Positions 1 through 7,576 are shown, numbered from the stretch's first letter. The stretch: 15,311 nucleotides of DNA from Methylocapsa sp. (GCA_017353815.1 JAFMSB010000012.1:1-15311); one strand, 5' to 3'. The notes: generated by a model not told the origin, from the sequence alone. A program made the numbers and translations.

Positions 1-1
1 A

Positions 2-283
2 GACCATTACAATAAGGGCGGCGTTCAGAATCCGTTTCTCGATGGCGGGATGCAGCGCCTCGGTTTGAGCGAGAAAGAGATCGACGACCTCGTCGCATTT
101 CTCTTCACATTGACCGACGATCGCTTTGCCGAGTTCGGGAAGGCCGAAATGGCTCGTCAGACGGCGCTCAAATTTAACCGGCCCCAACGCGATACGGAGA
201 CCGCCGAAGGAAGAAAAGGCGATATCGGCGATACCGGGCTAACCCCGACATTGCGCAACCCGGCCTCTCTCGGAGTTTTCTAA
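2..283 (+). CDS. C-terminal part of a MauG/di-heme cytochrome c peroxidase-like protein (5' truncated by window edge)
   Basis: The reading frame is open from base 2 to the TAA at 281-283, and the gene begins before the window. The visible 93 residues start with His-Tyr-Asn-Lys-Gly-Gly, then NPFLDGGM and LGLSEKEIDDLVAFLFTLT. This is the typical last segment of the C-terminal heme domain in bacterial di-heme cytochrome c peroxidases and MauG-like proteins, where the Met lies near the high-potential heme. The heme-binding CXXCH motifs would be upstream and are not visible. A hydrophilic tail of about 55 residues follows and ends in NPASLGVF, beyond where classical peroxidases stop. Members of the family are periplasmic and reduce peroxide or carry out heme-based oxidations. 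Which of these applies here cannot be told from the fragment. The gene lies 85 bp upstream of a Tat-exported phosphoesterase on the same strand, so co-transcription is plausible. Confidence 0.72.
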   Translation, partial: DHYNKGGVQNPFLDGGMQRLGLSEKEIDDLVAFLFTLTDDRFAEFGKAEMARQTALKFNRPQRDTETAEGRKGDIGDTGLTPTLRNPASLGVF

Positions 284-284
284 A

Positions 285-306
285 GCCGGTTGCGGCGGTT
301 ACCGGC
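285..306. other. Short hairpin just after the peroxidase-like gene
   Basis: A perfect 6-bp inverted repeat (GCCGGT at 285-290, ACCGGC at 301-306) with a 10-nt loop begins one base after the stop codon. On the + strand it is followed by an A-run (307-313), not a T-run, so it does not meet the pattern of an intrinsic terminator for the upstream gene. On the - strand only TTT follows it. It may simply protect a 3' end or have no role. Confidence 0.25.
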
Positions 307-368
307 AAAAAAATAAAATCGAAAACCGCGAAGGTTTCCACGAGAGAATTTCGCCCAGGGAGCACGCC

Positions 369-1490
369 ATGGCGCACAAGAGCATCGAGACAAAATATTA
401 CGAGGAGCGCACCTCCTTCTTCGAGGACCTCAAGATCGTGGGCGCTCTCTCCCGGCGCGGCTTCCTCCAAATCGCCGGAGTATCCGCGGGAATAGCCGCC
501 GCCAAGGGGCTTATCGTTCCGCAAAGCTTTCAGCTCATCGAGATCGCCCATGCGGAGTCCTCGGTCGAGCCCTTCACCGTCGCTTATGTTTCCGACACGC
601 ATCTTTATACACGCAACGTCAATGATCGTTTCATACGCTCGGCGGTCAAGGCCGTGGAAGATGTCAACGCCCTCGACCCGCAGCCGGACTTCGTCCTCTT
701 CGGCGGCGATCTCGCGCAGCTCGGACGCAGGGAAGAGCTCGATCTCGGCGCGCAGATCCTGAAGAACCTGAAGGCTCCGGTGAAAATGATGGTCGGCGAG
801 CACGACTGGTTCCTCGATATGGGCGCGCATTGGCAGGAATTGTTCGGGCCTCCCCAGTATTCCTTCGATCACAAGGGCGTGCATTTCGTGACCTTGATGA
901 GCGTCAATGAGAAGGATTTTTGGACACCGCGGGGCATGACTGCCGAAGAAAGAATGCAAACGGTTGCCGGTCTCGATAACGGCGTCCAATCGCGGTTCGA
1001 GGTGGGGCCGGATGGACGCTCCTGGCTCGAGAAAGATCTCGCCGCGATCGATAAATCGACGCCGGTCGTGATCTTCTCCCACTCGCCGCTCTACAAATAT
1101 TACCGCAATTGGAATTTCTGGACCGAGGATGCCGATGAGGTCCAATCGATCCTCAAGAAATTCGATAATGTGTCCGTCATCCACGGCCACACGCACCAGC
1201 TGCTGCTGAATCGTATTGGCAATATCAACTTCTACGGCTTGCTATCCACCGCCTGGCCGTGGCCCTATGCCCCCGAAGGGCTGCCAAAGCTTACCGTTCA
1301 GATGAACCGCGCCGATCCCTTCAATGGTTTTGACGGTTGCGGGGCCGGCCAGCTCAATGTGCTCGCCTCGGGCATGGTCGATAAAATATACAATCTGTGG
1401 AACCGGAATCCCGTAACTGTCCGGGCAAGTTATCTCACATCAGGCGGCACGGAGGACCAGCCGCCCGCCACAACGCTTTCGAGCTATTAA
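369..1490 (+). CDS. Tat-exported calcineurin-like metallophosphoesterase
   Basis: The 373-residue protein belongs to the calcineurin-like metallophosphoesterase fold (Icc/CpdA-like or purple-acid-phosphatase-like branch). Metal-site motifs occur in order: D76-x-H78, G113-D114, G143-E-H-D146, H238 in SHSP, and G273-H274-T-H276. A twin-arginine motif, SRRGFLQIAG with R29-R30, precedes a hydrophobic stretch and a likely cleavage site after AHA at about residue 62. The folded enzyme is therefore probably exported by Tat to the periplasm. The motif that is normally GNHD reads GEHD here, so one metal-bridging ligand changes from Asn to Glu. The start is supported by AGGGAG at 357-362, six bases upstream. 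The substrate is unknown; phosphodiester or phosphomonoester hydrolysis is the family expectation. It sits between a peroxidase-like gene and a cytochrome c gene, which suggests a shared periplasmic role, though the sequence does not prove it. Confidence 0.88.
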   Translation: MAHKSIETKYYEERTSFFEDLKIVGALSRRGFLQIAGVSAGIAAAKGLIVPQSFQLIEIAHAESSVEPFTVAYVSDTHLYTRNVNDRFIRSAVKAVEDVNALDPQPDFVLFGGDLAQLGRREELDLGAQILKNLKAPVKMMVGEHDWFLDMGAHWQELFGPPQYSFDHKGVHFVTLMSVNEKDFWTPRGMTAEERMQTVAGLDNGVQSRFEVGPDGRSWLEKDLAAIDKSTPVVIFSHSPLYKYYRNWNFWTEDADEVQSILKKFDNVSVIHGHTHQLLLNRIGNINFYGLLSTAWPWPYAPEGLPKLTVQMNRADPFNGFDGCGAGQLNVLASGMVDKIYNLWNRNPVTVRASYLTSGGTEDQPPATTLSSY

Positions 1491-1501
1491 GAGGGATGCC
1501 G

Positions 1502-2188
1502 ATGCGACTCTTAGGCCCATTCGCATTTGCCCTTTGCCTTGCGGCGGCCCCGGCGGCAGCAGAAGACCCCCTGCCCCGCCATGATGTGCCGCTCTCAAAA
1601 CAAGGCAATTTGGTGGTTGCTCTTTGCGATGGCGAAACCTCGATCGAGGTGCCCGGAGTGAAACCAGGCGATGCCTTGACTCGCGAGCAGGGACAAAAGA
1701 TTGCCGACGCGCTCATGAAGGAGTGGCGGCAAAAACACCCCAATGCCGAATGGGTCACCGTCGCACAAGAAGGAGGCCAGGAAGGAGGCACGGCGGTAAG
1801 CGTTCCCGAGCCGCGCGGCGCGGCCGCCGATCAGTATCAGACCTATGGCGCTTTCACCGAGCGCGACCAGCAGATCTGGAAAGAATCGACAGACCGCCTG
1901 GTCGCGGAAGGCAAGCGAATCTTCCATGACGCAAAAGCGCTCGGGGGCACCGCTGCAATATCGTGCGATATGTGCCACCCGGACGGCTCAAATACCCATC
2001 CGGAAACTTATCCAAAATTTCAGACTCAGCTCGGGCGGGTGGCGCTGCTGCGCGACATGATCAATTGGTGCATCGAAAATCCGGTGCGTGGAAAACCGTT
2101 CCCCGATGATGATCCGCGTCTCAAGGCGCTTGAGGCCTATATTCTCGCCCAAAGGAAGGGCGTTGCGCTCGAATACGGGAAGCACTGA
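1502..2188 (+). CDS. Periplasmic monoheme c-type cytochrome
   Basis: The 228-residue protein has a Sec signal peptide (hydrophobic core FAFALCLAAAPAAA, likely cleavage near residue 20) and a single heme-binding motif, CDMCH, at residues 155-159. The C-terminal portion, LRDMINWCIENPVRGK then DDPRLKALEAYI, resembles heme domains of the SoxA/thiosulfate dehydrogenase-like cytochromes. M180 and C184 in that segment are candidate sixth heme ligands, which cannot be settled by reading. The N-terminal 130 residues contain no heme motif and are not recognised. The ATG at 1502 is preferred over the one at 1496 because GAGGG at 1491-1495 would abut the earlier codon. The gene starts 11 bases after the phosphoesterase stop, so the two are probably co-transcribed. 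It could carry electrons for the neighbouring peroxidase-like protein or for the ACIII-caa3 branch; both ideas are inference. Confidence 0.82.
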   Translation: MRLLGPFAFALCLAAAPAAAEDPLPRHDVPLSKQGNLVVALCDGETSIEVPGVKPGDALTREQGQKIADALMKEWRQKHPNAEWVTVAQEGGQEGGTAVSVPEPRGAAADQYQTYGAFTERDQQIWKESTDRLVAEGKRIFHDAKALGGTAAISCDMCHPDGSNTHPETYPKFQTQLGRVALLRDMINWCIENPVRGKPFPDDDPRLKALEAYILAQRKGVALEYGKH

Positions 2189-2481
2189 GCTTCATCCCGC
2201 GGCGCGGCGTGCCTGTGCGCGATGGAAGCGGCTCCTGAAATAAGAAAGCTCGCTTAATACCAGCCGCCGCGAATCCTGATCCGCGTTCGCCGGATGGGTC
2301 CTAACGCAGGCGGATGCGCGGACTTTCCATCGCACATGAATCTCTGCCCCTAATACTTTGGCCAAGGCGGATCCGTCTCGCCGTCTTGAAAGCTCGGCAT
2401 CAATGAACGGAGCAATCACGGTAAGCGATTGCGGAAGCGATCACGCGACCTCAAATGAAGCGCCGCGCGAAGCTGACGCTC

Positions 2482-2559
2482 GGTCCGCGCTTATGTGCCA
2501 AACGCTGTGCGTAGCGTACGCTATCTGCTTCGCAGCGCGGAACCAAATCTTGGCATAAG
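2482..2559. repeat. Two interleaved (pseudoknot-order) inverted repeats upstream of actA
   Basis: Arm A (2482-2491, GGTCCGCGCT) pairs with A' (2534-2544, AGCGCGGAACC) over 10 bp with one bulged base. Arm B (2490-2501, CTTATGTGCCAA) pairs with B' (2550-2559, TTGGCATAAG) over 10 bp with a two-base bulge. The order along the DNA is A-B-A'-B', so the two stems cannot nest: in RNA they would form a pseudoknot or two mutually exclusive hairpins. The element ends 46 bp before the actA start. It could be an operator, a 5' UTR structure or chance. Confidence 0.45.
2512..2523. promoter_or_regulatory. Perfect 12-bp palindrome, possible operator
   Basis: TAGCGTACGCTA is an exact palindrome located between the arms of the interleaved repeats and 82 bp before the actA start codon. 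A dimeric regulator half-site pair is one possibility. No known consensus was matched, so the regulatory role is a guess based on symmetry and position. Confidence 0.3.
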
Positions 2560-2591
2560 AATTAATTATTAGCCTAGGTGAATCCAGTAAC

Positions 2592-2596
2592 GGAGG
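2592..2596 (+). promoter_or_regulatory. Ribosome binding site of actA
   Basis: GGAGG lies nine bases upstream of the ATG at 2606 and fixes this start for the first gene of the operon. Confidence 0.75.
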
Positions 2597-2605
2597 ATTG
2601 CCGCA

Positions 2606-3259
2606 ATGGCCGCTATCTTCCGGCCAAGCGCGAACTTATGGTCTGCGCTAGGCTTGTCTGTGATCGCGGGCTTGTTCGTGCTTGGCCTGGGCTGGTGGTT
2701 TTTTTTTCCGAGGACGAATTACGCGCGCCATGTCGGCTGGCATGTCGAGCAGCTCGTCCCTTTCAGTCATCAGCATCACGTGGCAGGTCTCGGAATTGAC
2801 TGCCGCTTCTGCCACACCTCGGTCGAGGTATCGTCCACTGCGGGCCTTCCGCCGACCTACACCTGCATGACATGCCATTCGCAAATCTGGACGAATGCCA
2901 AAATGCTTGCGCCGGTGCGCCACAGTCTCGCTGAGAATAAGCCGATCGTCTGGAACCGGGTCCATGATCTTCCCGACTATGTTTATTTCAACCACAGCAT
3001 TCACATTGCCAAGGGCGTCGGCTGTTCGAGCTGCCATGGGCCAGTGGATCGCATGCCGCTGACGTATAAGGCCAAAACTCTCACCATGGGGTTCTGTCTC
3101 GAATGCCATCGCAATCCGGGCCCAAATCTGCGCCCCAAGGATCAGATCTACAACACCGAATGGCAGAGGACCGAAAGCACACCATCGCCCGAGGCTCTGA
3201 TGGCCGAGTATCATATCGGCGGGCGCAACCTAACGGATTGTTCGATATGCCACCGGTAA
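2606..3259 (+). CDS. actA: Alternative Complex III subunit ActA, membrane-anchored pentaheme cytochrome c
   Basis: This 217-residue protein has one N-terminal membrane helix (about residues 13-34) followed by a periplasmic domain with five CXXCH motifs: C66-H70, C87-H91, C140-H144, C164-H168 and C212-H216. The stretch PFSHQHH at 52-58 and the Phe-Asn-His-Ser-x-His segment at 128-133 supply distal histidines typical of ActA and class III-like multiheme proteins. In ACIII, ActA passes electrons from the quinol-oxidising core toward ActE and the terminal oxidase. The last heme motif lies two residues from the C-terminus, and its coding sequence overlaps the start of actB by 13 nt. It is the first gene of a long operon, which explains the strong ribosome binding site and the intergenic region in front. 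Confidence 0.93.
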   Translation: MAAIFRPSANLWSALGLSVIAGLFVLGLGWWFFFPRTNYARHVGWHVEQLVPFSHQHHVAGLGIDCRFCHTSVEVSSTAGLPPTYTCMTCHSQIWTNAKMLAPVRHSLAENKPIVWNRVHDLPDYVYFNHSIHIAKGVGCSSCHGPVDRMPLTYKAKTLTMGFCLECHRNPGPNLRPKDQIYNTEWQRTESTPSPEALMAEYHIGGRNLTDCSICHR

Positions 3260-6126
3260 ATGGCCAATGGCGCAGCCTTAAAGAGCTTGCAGACGATCCG
3301 GACTTCCTCGCCCGCGCCGCAGATGAATTTCCGGATTTATCGGACGCCCTCGCATCGGCCCCAGACCGCCGCAGCGCCATCAAGCTCATCTCTGCCGCGA
3401 TTGCGACGTCGGGGCTCGGCGGATGCGACTGGGCGCCTTGGGGCACGCTCATTCCCGCGGTGAAAATCGCGCCTAACATCGTCCCAGGCCTGCCGAATGT
3501 TTATGCTACCGCGCATCTCTTCGATGGCTATGCCGCGGGCATCACCGTCAAGCATTTTATGGGGCGGCCGATCAAGGTGGAAGGCAATCCGCTTCATCCG
3601 GCAAGCCTTGGCGCGACAGATCCTTTTGCTCAGGCCGAAGTGTTGAACTTTTACGATCCGGATAGAGCCTGGGCGATTACGGAGCACGACGTCCCCGTCA
3701 CGTATCAAAGATTGCAAGAAGCCCTCTTGGCAGAGCGTACAAAGATAACAGAAAGCCGCGGAGCGGGATTTCGCATTCTAACCGGCACGATCACTTCGCC
3801 CGCAGTCGCCGCACAGCTCGACGCGGTGCTTTCAACTTATCCCGAAGCGCGCTGGACCCGATGGGAGCCTGTCTCGCGCGCCAACATATCGGAAGGCGCA
3901 ATTTTAGCTTACGGCCAGCCGGGCGAGATGATCCCAAAGGCGGGCGCGGCCGATGTCATTCTTGCCATCGAGAGCGATTTGCTCAGCTCCGCGCCCGGTC
4001 ATGTGCGCATTGCGCGGGATTTTGCTTCCCGCCGCAATCCCGTGCGGACCGAGAAGATGAGCCGCGTCTATGCGATCGAACCCGTGCCGACTTTGGTCGG
4101 GGCCGTTGCCGATCACCGCTTTATCGCTGGCCCGAGCGAGCTCCGGCAGGCCGTGAACGCGCTTGCAGCGGGGATTTTAGGAACGCCGCCGTCCTCCGGG
4201 GCCCCGCCCTGGGTCCCGGAAATCATTGCCGATCTTCGCGCGAACCGCGGCGCGGCTCTCGTTCATGCCGGGCCGGATCAGCCGCCTGAGATTCATGCGC
4301 TCGTTTTTGCGATCAACGAGGCGCTCGGCGGACGCGGAAGGACCTTCGAGCTCATTGCGCCGGTTGCCCATTCCACGCCCGGGCGGGAGATTTCGCTTAC
4401 CGGGCTCGCACGGGAGCTGCATGACGGCAAGGTCAGTACCTTGCTGATTTTGGACAGCAATCCCGTCTATACGGCGCCGGGATCGCTCGATTTTGCCGCG
4501 GCGCTCAAGCGCACGAAGTTCAGCCTCGCTCTCACTCTTCTTCCCAGCGAGACCGGCCATGTGGCGCAATGGGCGGTGCCGATGGCCCATAGCTGGGAGG
4601 AGTGGAGCGACGCAAGAGCCTATGATGGCACCGCGACCATATTGCAGCCGCAAGCGCTGCCTCTTTATAACGGCATCAGCATGCTCACCATGCTGGCGCT
4701 GTTTATCGATGCCGCTCCGCCCCCCGCACTCGACATCGTGAAAAGCAGCTGGCAGAGCCGCCTCGGGCCCAATTTCGATGGAGCCTGGCACGATATTTTG
4801 GCAAACGGAATTGTTCCCAATTCGGCAAGCCCGCCTGCCAATATTTCCTTGCGGTCCGGCGCAGAGCGCAATGCCATCTCCGAAATCGCGCCTCAGCCGC
4901 TTAGCGTCCTATTCCGGCCCGATCCGCATCTGTGGGACGGGCGTTATGCGAACAATTCTTGGCTGCAAGAGCTGCCGCGTCCGTTCACCAAGCTGACATG
5001 GGATAACCCGCTTCTCATCGCGCCGGAGCGCGCGCAAGATCTAAAGGTCGGCAATGGCGACATGGTCCGCCTGTCGATTGGCGAGACGGGCGTGACTGCG
5101 CCGGCTTGGATCATGCCGGGCCAGGCGGCCGATACTATCGTCGCACTTCTTGGCTTTGGCCGCGAGCACACGGGCTTGGTGGCAAATGGCACTGGCTTTA
5201 ACTTTTACCCTTTGACGGGACGCGAAGGCGCCATCTCGCTTCAGAAGGCGGAAGGCCATATGGAGCTTGCCTCGACCGATCATCACCACCTCATCTTCGG
5301 CGGAACCGGAGATTACGCGCGCCACGGCACGCTCGCCGATTTCCGCAGGGATCCCCGCCTCCTTTCGGCTACCGGGCAAGTGCCGCATCTCTATCACTGG
5401 AAGCTGGCAGGCCCCGCCCAATGGGGGATGAGCGTCGATCTCAATGCCTGCATCGGCTGCAATGCCTGTATCGTCGCCTGTATGTCGGAGAACAACACTC
5501 CCGTTGTCGGCAAGGATGAGGTGATCCAGGAACGCGAAATGCATTGGCTGCGCATCGACCGAAATTACGAAGGGAGCCCGGACCACCCCGATATTTATTT
5601 TCAGCCTGTGCTTTGCATGCATTGCGAGCAGGCGCCCTGTGAGCAGGTCTGCCCGGTTGGCGCCACCGTTCACGATCAAGAGGGCCTGAATGTACAGATT
5701 TACAACCGCTGCATTGGCACGCGCTTTTGCTCCAACAACTGCCCCTATAAAGTGCGCCGGTTCAATTTTTTTGGCTACGCGAACAAGGAGCAGAGGCCAT
5801 CCGAGGCGCGCAACCCCGATGTGACCGTCCGCGGACGGGGGGTGATGGAAAAGTGCACCTATTGCATCCAGCGTATTGCCGAGGCGCGCATCGCGGCCGA
5901 CCGCGAAAACCGTCCGGTGGGCGAGGTGCGGACCGCCTGCCAAGCGGCCTGTCCGACGCAGGCCTTTACTTTCGGAAATCTGGTTGACTCCGGAAGCGAG
6001 GTCGTACAGCGCAAGGCGAGCCCGCTCGATTACGCGCTGCTCGCAGGCCAAGGCACATATCCGCGCACAACCTATGAGGGGCGCATAACGAACCCCAATC
6101 CGGCAATTGCGGGAGGCAAAGAATGA
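3247..6126 (+). CDS. actB: Alternative Complex III subunit ActB, molybdopterin-oxidoreductase-like domain fused to a four-cluster Fe-S domain
   Basis: The 959-residue protein joins a large N-terminal domain related to molybdopterin oxidoreductases (about residues 60-700) to a C-terminal ferredoxin-like domain (about 725-910). Cysteine groups in the latter are CIGCNACIVAC from C735, CMHCEQAPCEQVC from C790, CIGTRFCSNNCP from C822, and CTYC at 870 with CQAACP at 898. This is the arrangement that binds three [4Fe-4S] and one [3Fe-4S] cluster in characterised ACIII. ActB family members lack the molybdenum cofactor despite the fold. The N-terminus reads WRSLKELADDPDF, the family signature, which favours the start at 3247 inside the actA end over the upstream in-frame start at 3103. 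A twin-arginine pair (R41-R42) precedes a hydrophobic run and C60, but the motif is degenerate. The stop overlaps actC as ATGA. Confidence 0.95.
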   Translation: MPPVNGQWRSLKELADDPDFLARAADEFPDLSDALASAPDRRSAIKLISAAIATSGLGGCDWAPWGTLIPAVKIAPNIVPGLPNVYATAHLFDGYAAGITVKHFMGRPIKVEGNPLHPASLGATDPFAQAEVLNFYDPDRAWAITEHDVPVTYQRLQEALLAERTKITESRGAGFRILTGTITSPAVAAQLDAVLSTYPEARWTRWEPVSRANISEGAILAYGQPGEMIPKAGAADVILAIESDLLSSAPGHVRIARDFASRRNPVRTEKMSRVYAIEPVPTLVGAVADHRFIAGPSELRQAVNALAAGILGTPPSSGAPPWVPEIIADLRANRGAALVHAGPDQPPEIHALVFAINEALGGRGRTFELIAPVAHSTPGREISLTGLARELHDGKVSTLLILDSNPVYTAPGSLDFAAALKRTKFSLALTLLPSETGHVAQWAVPMAHSWEEWSDARAYDGTATILQPQALPLYNGISMLTMLALFIDAAPPPALDIVKSSWQSRLGPNFDGAWHDILANGIVPNSASPPANISLRSGAERNAISEIAPQPLSVLFRPDPHLWDGRYANNSWLQELPRPFTKLTWDNPLLIAPERAQDLKVGNGDMVRLSIGETGVTAPAWIMPGQAADTIVALLGFGREHTGLVANGTGFNFYPLTGREGAISLQKAEGHMELASTDHHHLIFGGTGDYARHGTLADFRRDPRLLSATGQVPHLYHWKLAGPAQWGMSVDLNACIGCNACIVACMSENNTPVVGKDEVIQEREMHWLRIDRNYEGSPDHPDIYFQPVLCMHCEQAPCEQVCPVGATVHDQEGLNVQIYNRCIGTRFCSNNCPYKVRRFNFFGYANKEQRPSEARNPDVTVRGRGVMEKCTYCIQRIAEARIAADRENRPVGEVRTACQAACPTQAFTFGNLVDSGSEVVQRKASPLDYALLAGQGTYPRTTYEGRITNPNPAIAGGKE

Positions 6127-7544
6127 CAGATGTCCCCTTCTCTGAAGGGTTATTTCCGGAAGACAATCGCCACGAGCCTATCCGGCCGCGCGCGGGCGAT
6201 CCTGTCGTTTTGCCGGGCCCGACCATGGGCTCGATGACCGATCAAATATGCGCCAATGCATTGCGCAGACGCGCGTTTCTCTGGTGGTACATACTGATCG
6301 CTCCTTTTGTCTTGGGGACTGCCATTTTGATCGCCGCGATTACCTGGCTCTTTTACGCCGGGATCGGCATATGGGGCGTCAGCTGGCCGGTGATGTGGGG
6401 CTATGCGCTGATCGGCTATGTCTGGTGGATCGCGATCGCGTCCGGCGGGACTTTTATTTCTGCGCTCTTTTATTTGTGTGCGGTCGAGTGGCGGGCCTCG
6501 CTCAACCGGCTCGCCGAAACAATGACGCTCTTCGCAGCCGCGTGCGCCGGCATATATCCTATTCTCCATCTCGGCCGGCCATGGCTGTTTTACTGGCTCT
6601 TCCCCTATTGGAACGTCATGACGATTTGGCCGCAGTTCCGCAGCCCGCTGCTTTGGGACTTCTTCGCTATCTTCACCTATGTCACCACATCGATTTTCTT
6701 TTGGTATTTTGGCCTGATCCCCGATTTTGCCAGCATGCGCGACCGCGCAACGTCGCGTGGGAAGCAAACTTTTTATGGCGTCTTGGCACTTGGATTCCGC
6801 GGCTCGGAGAGACAATGGCGGCATTATCATCCAACCTATGGCATTATGGCCGCAATCATGGCGCCGCTCGTTGTTTCCGTGCACAGTATTGTGGGATTGG
6901 ATTTCGCGGGCGGCGCCACCCTCGGGTGGCATGAGACTCAGTTTCCGCCTTTTTTCGTGTTCGGCGCATTGCTCTCCGGTTTTGCCATGGTGCTCCTTTG
7001 GGCCATTCCTTTGCGCCGCCTGTTGGGCTTGGAAAGCTATATCACGGGCCATCATCTCGATGTACTTTGCAAGCTGCTGCTCGTGAGCAGCATATGCATC
7101 GGCTACTCCTACATGATGGAAGCATTCATGGCTTTCTATAGCGGGGATGAAGCCGACAAGATCAACTTCATGGCCAAGGTGTCCGGTTCCTCCCTCGCCT
7201 GGATTTATTGGTCAACAATCGCCTTTAACGTTACGCTCCCGCAACTCCTGTGGTTCCGCCGCTGCCGCCTCAATCAGACGCTGGTATTCATTGTGTCGCT
7301 TCTCGTAATCTTCGGTATGTGGTGTGAGCGCTACACGATTGTCGTGATGAGTCTGCGCCGCAGCCATCTGCCCTCGGCCTGGGGCACCTTCGTCCCCACC
7401 ATCTGGGACTGGGCGACTCTTTGGGGCACCGTTGGGCTGTTTGCCTCCGGAGTCCTAATCGCGATACGGTTCGTGCCAGCGATTTCAATGGCCGAAATGC
7501 GCGGGTTAATTCAGAGCCGCGAAAAGGAGGAGCAGCGCGCATGA
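6123..7544 (+). CDS. actC: Alternative Complex III subunit ActC, NrfD/PsrC-like quinol-interacting membrane protein
   Basis: The 473-residue protein has about ten predicted membrane helices after a hydrophilic N-terminus of some 50 residues; the first is around 52-78 (WWYILIAPFVLG) and the last around 435-460. The helix pattern, the PILHLGRPW segment after helix three, and the position directly behind actB identify it as ActC of the NrfD/PsrC family. In ACIII it anchors ActB and provides the probable quinol-oxidation site facing the periplasm. The start overlaps the actB stop by four bases (ATGA), giving translational coupling. The C-terminal region contains an ideal Shine-Dalgarno run (7525-7530), which would serve whatever starts at 7541. 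Confidence 0.93.
   Translation: MTDVPFSEGLFPEDNRHEPIRPRAGDPVVLPGPTMGSMTDQICANALRRRAFLWWYILIAPFVLGTAILIAAITWLFYAGIGIWGVSWPVMWGYALIGYVWWIAIASGGTFISALFYLCAVEWRASLNRLAETMTLFAAACAGIYPILHLGRPWLFYWLFPYWNVMTIWPQFRSPLLWDFFAIFTYVTTSIFFWYFGLIPDFASMRDRATSRGKQTFYGVLALGFRGSERQWRHYHPTYGIMAAIMAPLVVSVHSIVGLDFAGGATLGWHETQFPPFFVFGALLSGFAMVLLWAIPLRRLLGLESYITGHHLDVLCKLLLVSSICIGYSYMMEAFMAFYSGDEADKINFMAKVSGSSLAWIYWSTIAFNVTLPQLLWFRRCRLNQTLVFIVSLLVIFGMWCERYTIVVMSLRRSHLPSAWGTFVPTIWDWATLWGTVGLFASGVLIAIRFVPAISMAEMRGLIQSREKEEQRA
7525..7530 (+). promoter_or_regulatory. Ideal Shine-Dalgarno at the actC end
   Basis: AGGAGG lies inside the last codons of actC, ten bases before the ATG at 7541. It is stronger than the site in front of the actual actD fusion start at 7638 (GGACAGGG just ahead of the ATG), so it appears positioned to start an 11-codon ORF. 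Confidence 0.5.
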
Positions 7545-7576
7545 GCGGGGTGTTTGGACAGCCAAAGACGGCGTAG
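7541..7576 (+). CDS. Micro-ORF of 11 codons overlapping the actC stop (possible fossil actD start or leader peptide)
   Basis: ATG at 7541 overlaps the actC stop in the ATGA arrangement used at several other junctions of this operon. The ORF reads MSGVFGQPKTA and ends at TAG 7574-7576. It has the AGGAGG site described at 7525. The next gene, the zinc-finger/ActD fusion, begins only 61 bases later. Two readings are possible. It may be the remnant of the original actD start, left when the zinc-finger sequence was inserted. Or it may be a short translated spacer that carries ribosomes from actC to the next start. Whether it is translated is unknown. Confidence 0.35.
   Translation: MSGVFGQPKTA

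Larger units (their letters stand above)
2189..2605. other. 417-bp intergenic region before the ACIII operon, no convincing gene
   Basis: No open frame here has recognisable protein character; the longest + strand ORF (2358-2558, 66 codons) has no family resemblance and no good ribosome binding site. The first 40 bases (2189-2229) can form an imperfect stem (GCTTCATC with a partner near 2222-2229) without a T-run. The last 125 bases hold interleaved inverted repeats, a 12-bp palindrome and an AT-rich stretch (2556-2572), which makes this the likely place for the promoter and control sites of the downstream operon. I could not assign a sigma-70 promoter with confidence. Confidence 0.6.

Noticed and set aside
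174..1196. 340-codon ORF on the - strand
   Set aside because: It lies opposite the phosphoesterase, whose motifs are all present on the + strand. The antisense protein resembles no family and reflects GC-rich codon bias.
2358..2558. 66-codon + strand ORF in the intergenic region
   Set aside because: No convincing ribosome binding site or family resemblance, and it runs through the inverted repeats.
2550..2566. TTGGCA-type sigma-54 promoter upstream of actA
   Set aside because: The -24-like GG is present, but the -12 position reads TTAAT rather than TTGCA, so the essential GC is missing.
3103..3246. Upstream extension of actB
   Set aside because: This in-frame stretch lies within actA coding sequence and lacks ActB similarity; the family N-terminus fits the ATG at 3247.
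5041..6051. 336-codon ORF on the - strand opposite actB
   Set aside because: The + strand encodes the conserved Fe-S cysteine groups here; the antisense product has no recognisable features.
6150..7055. 301-codon ORF on the - strand opposite actC
   Set aside because: It is the complement of a membrane protein gene, rich in charged residues and without domain signals.
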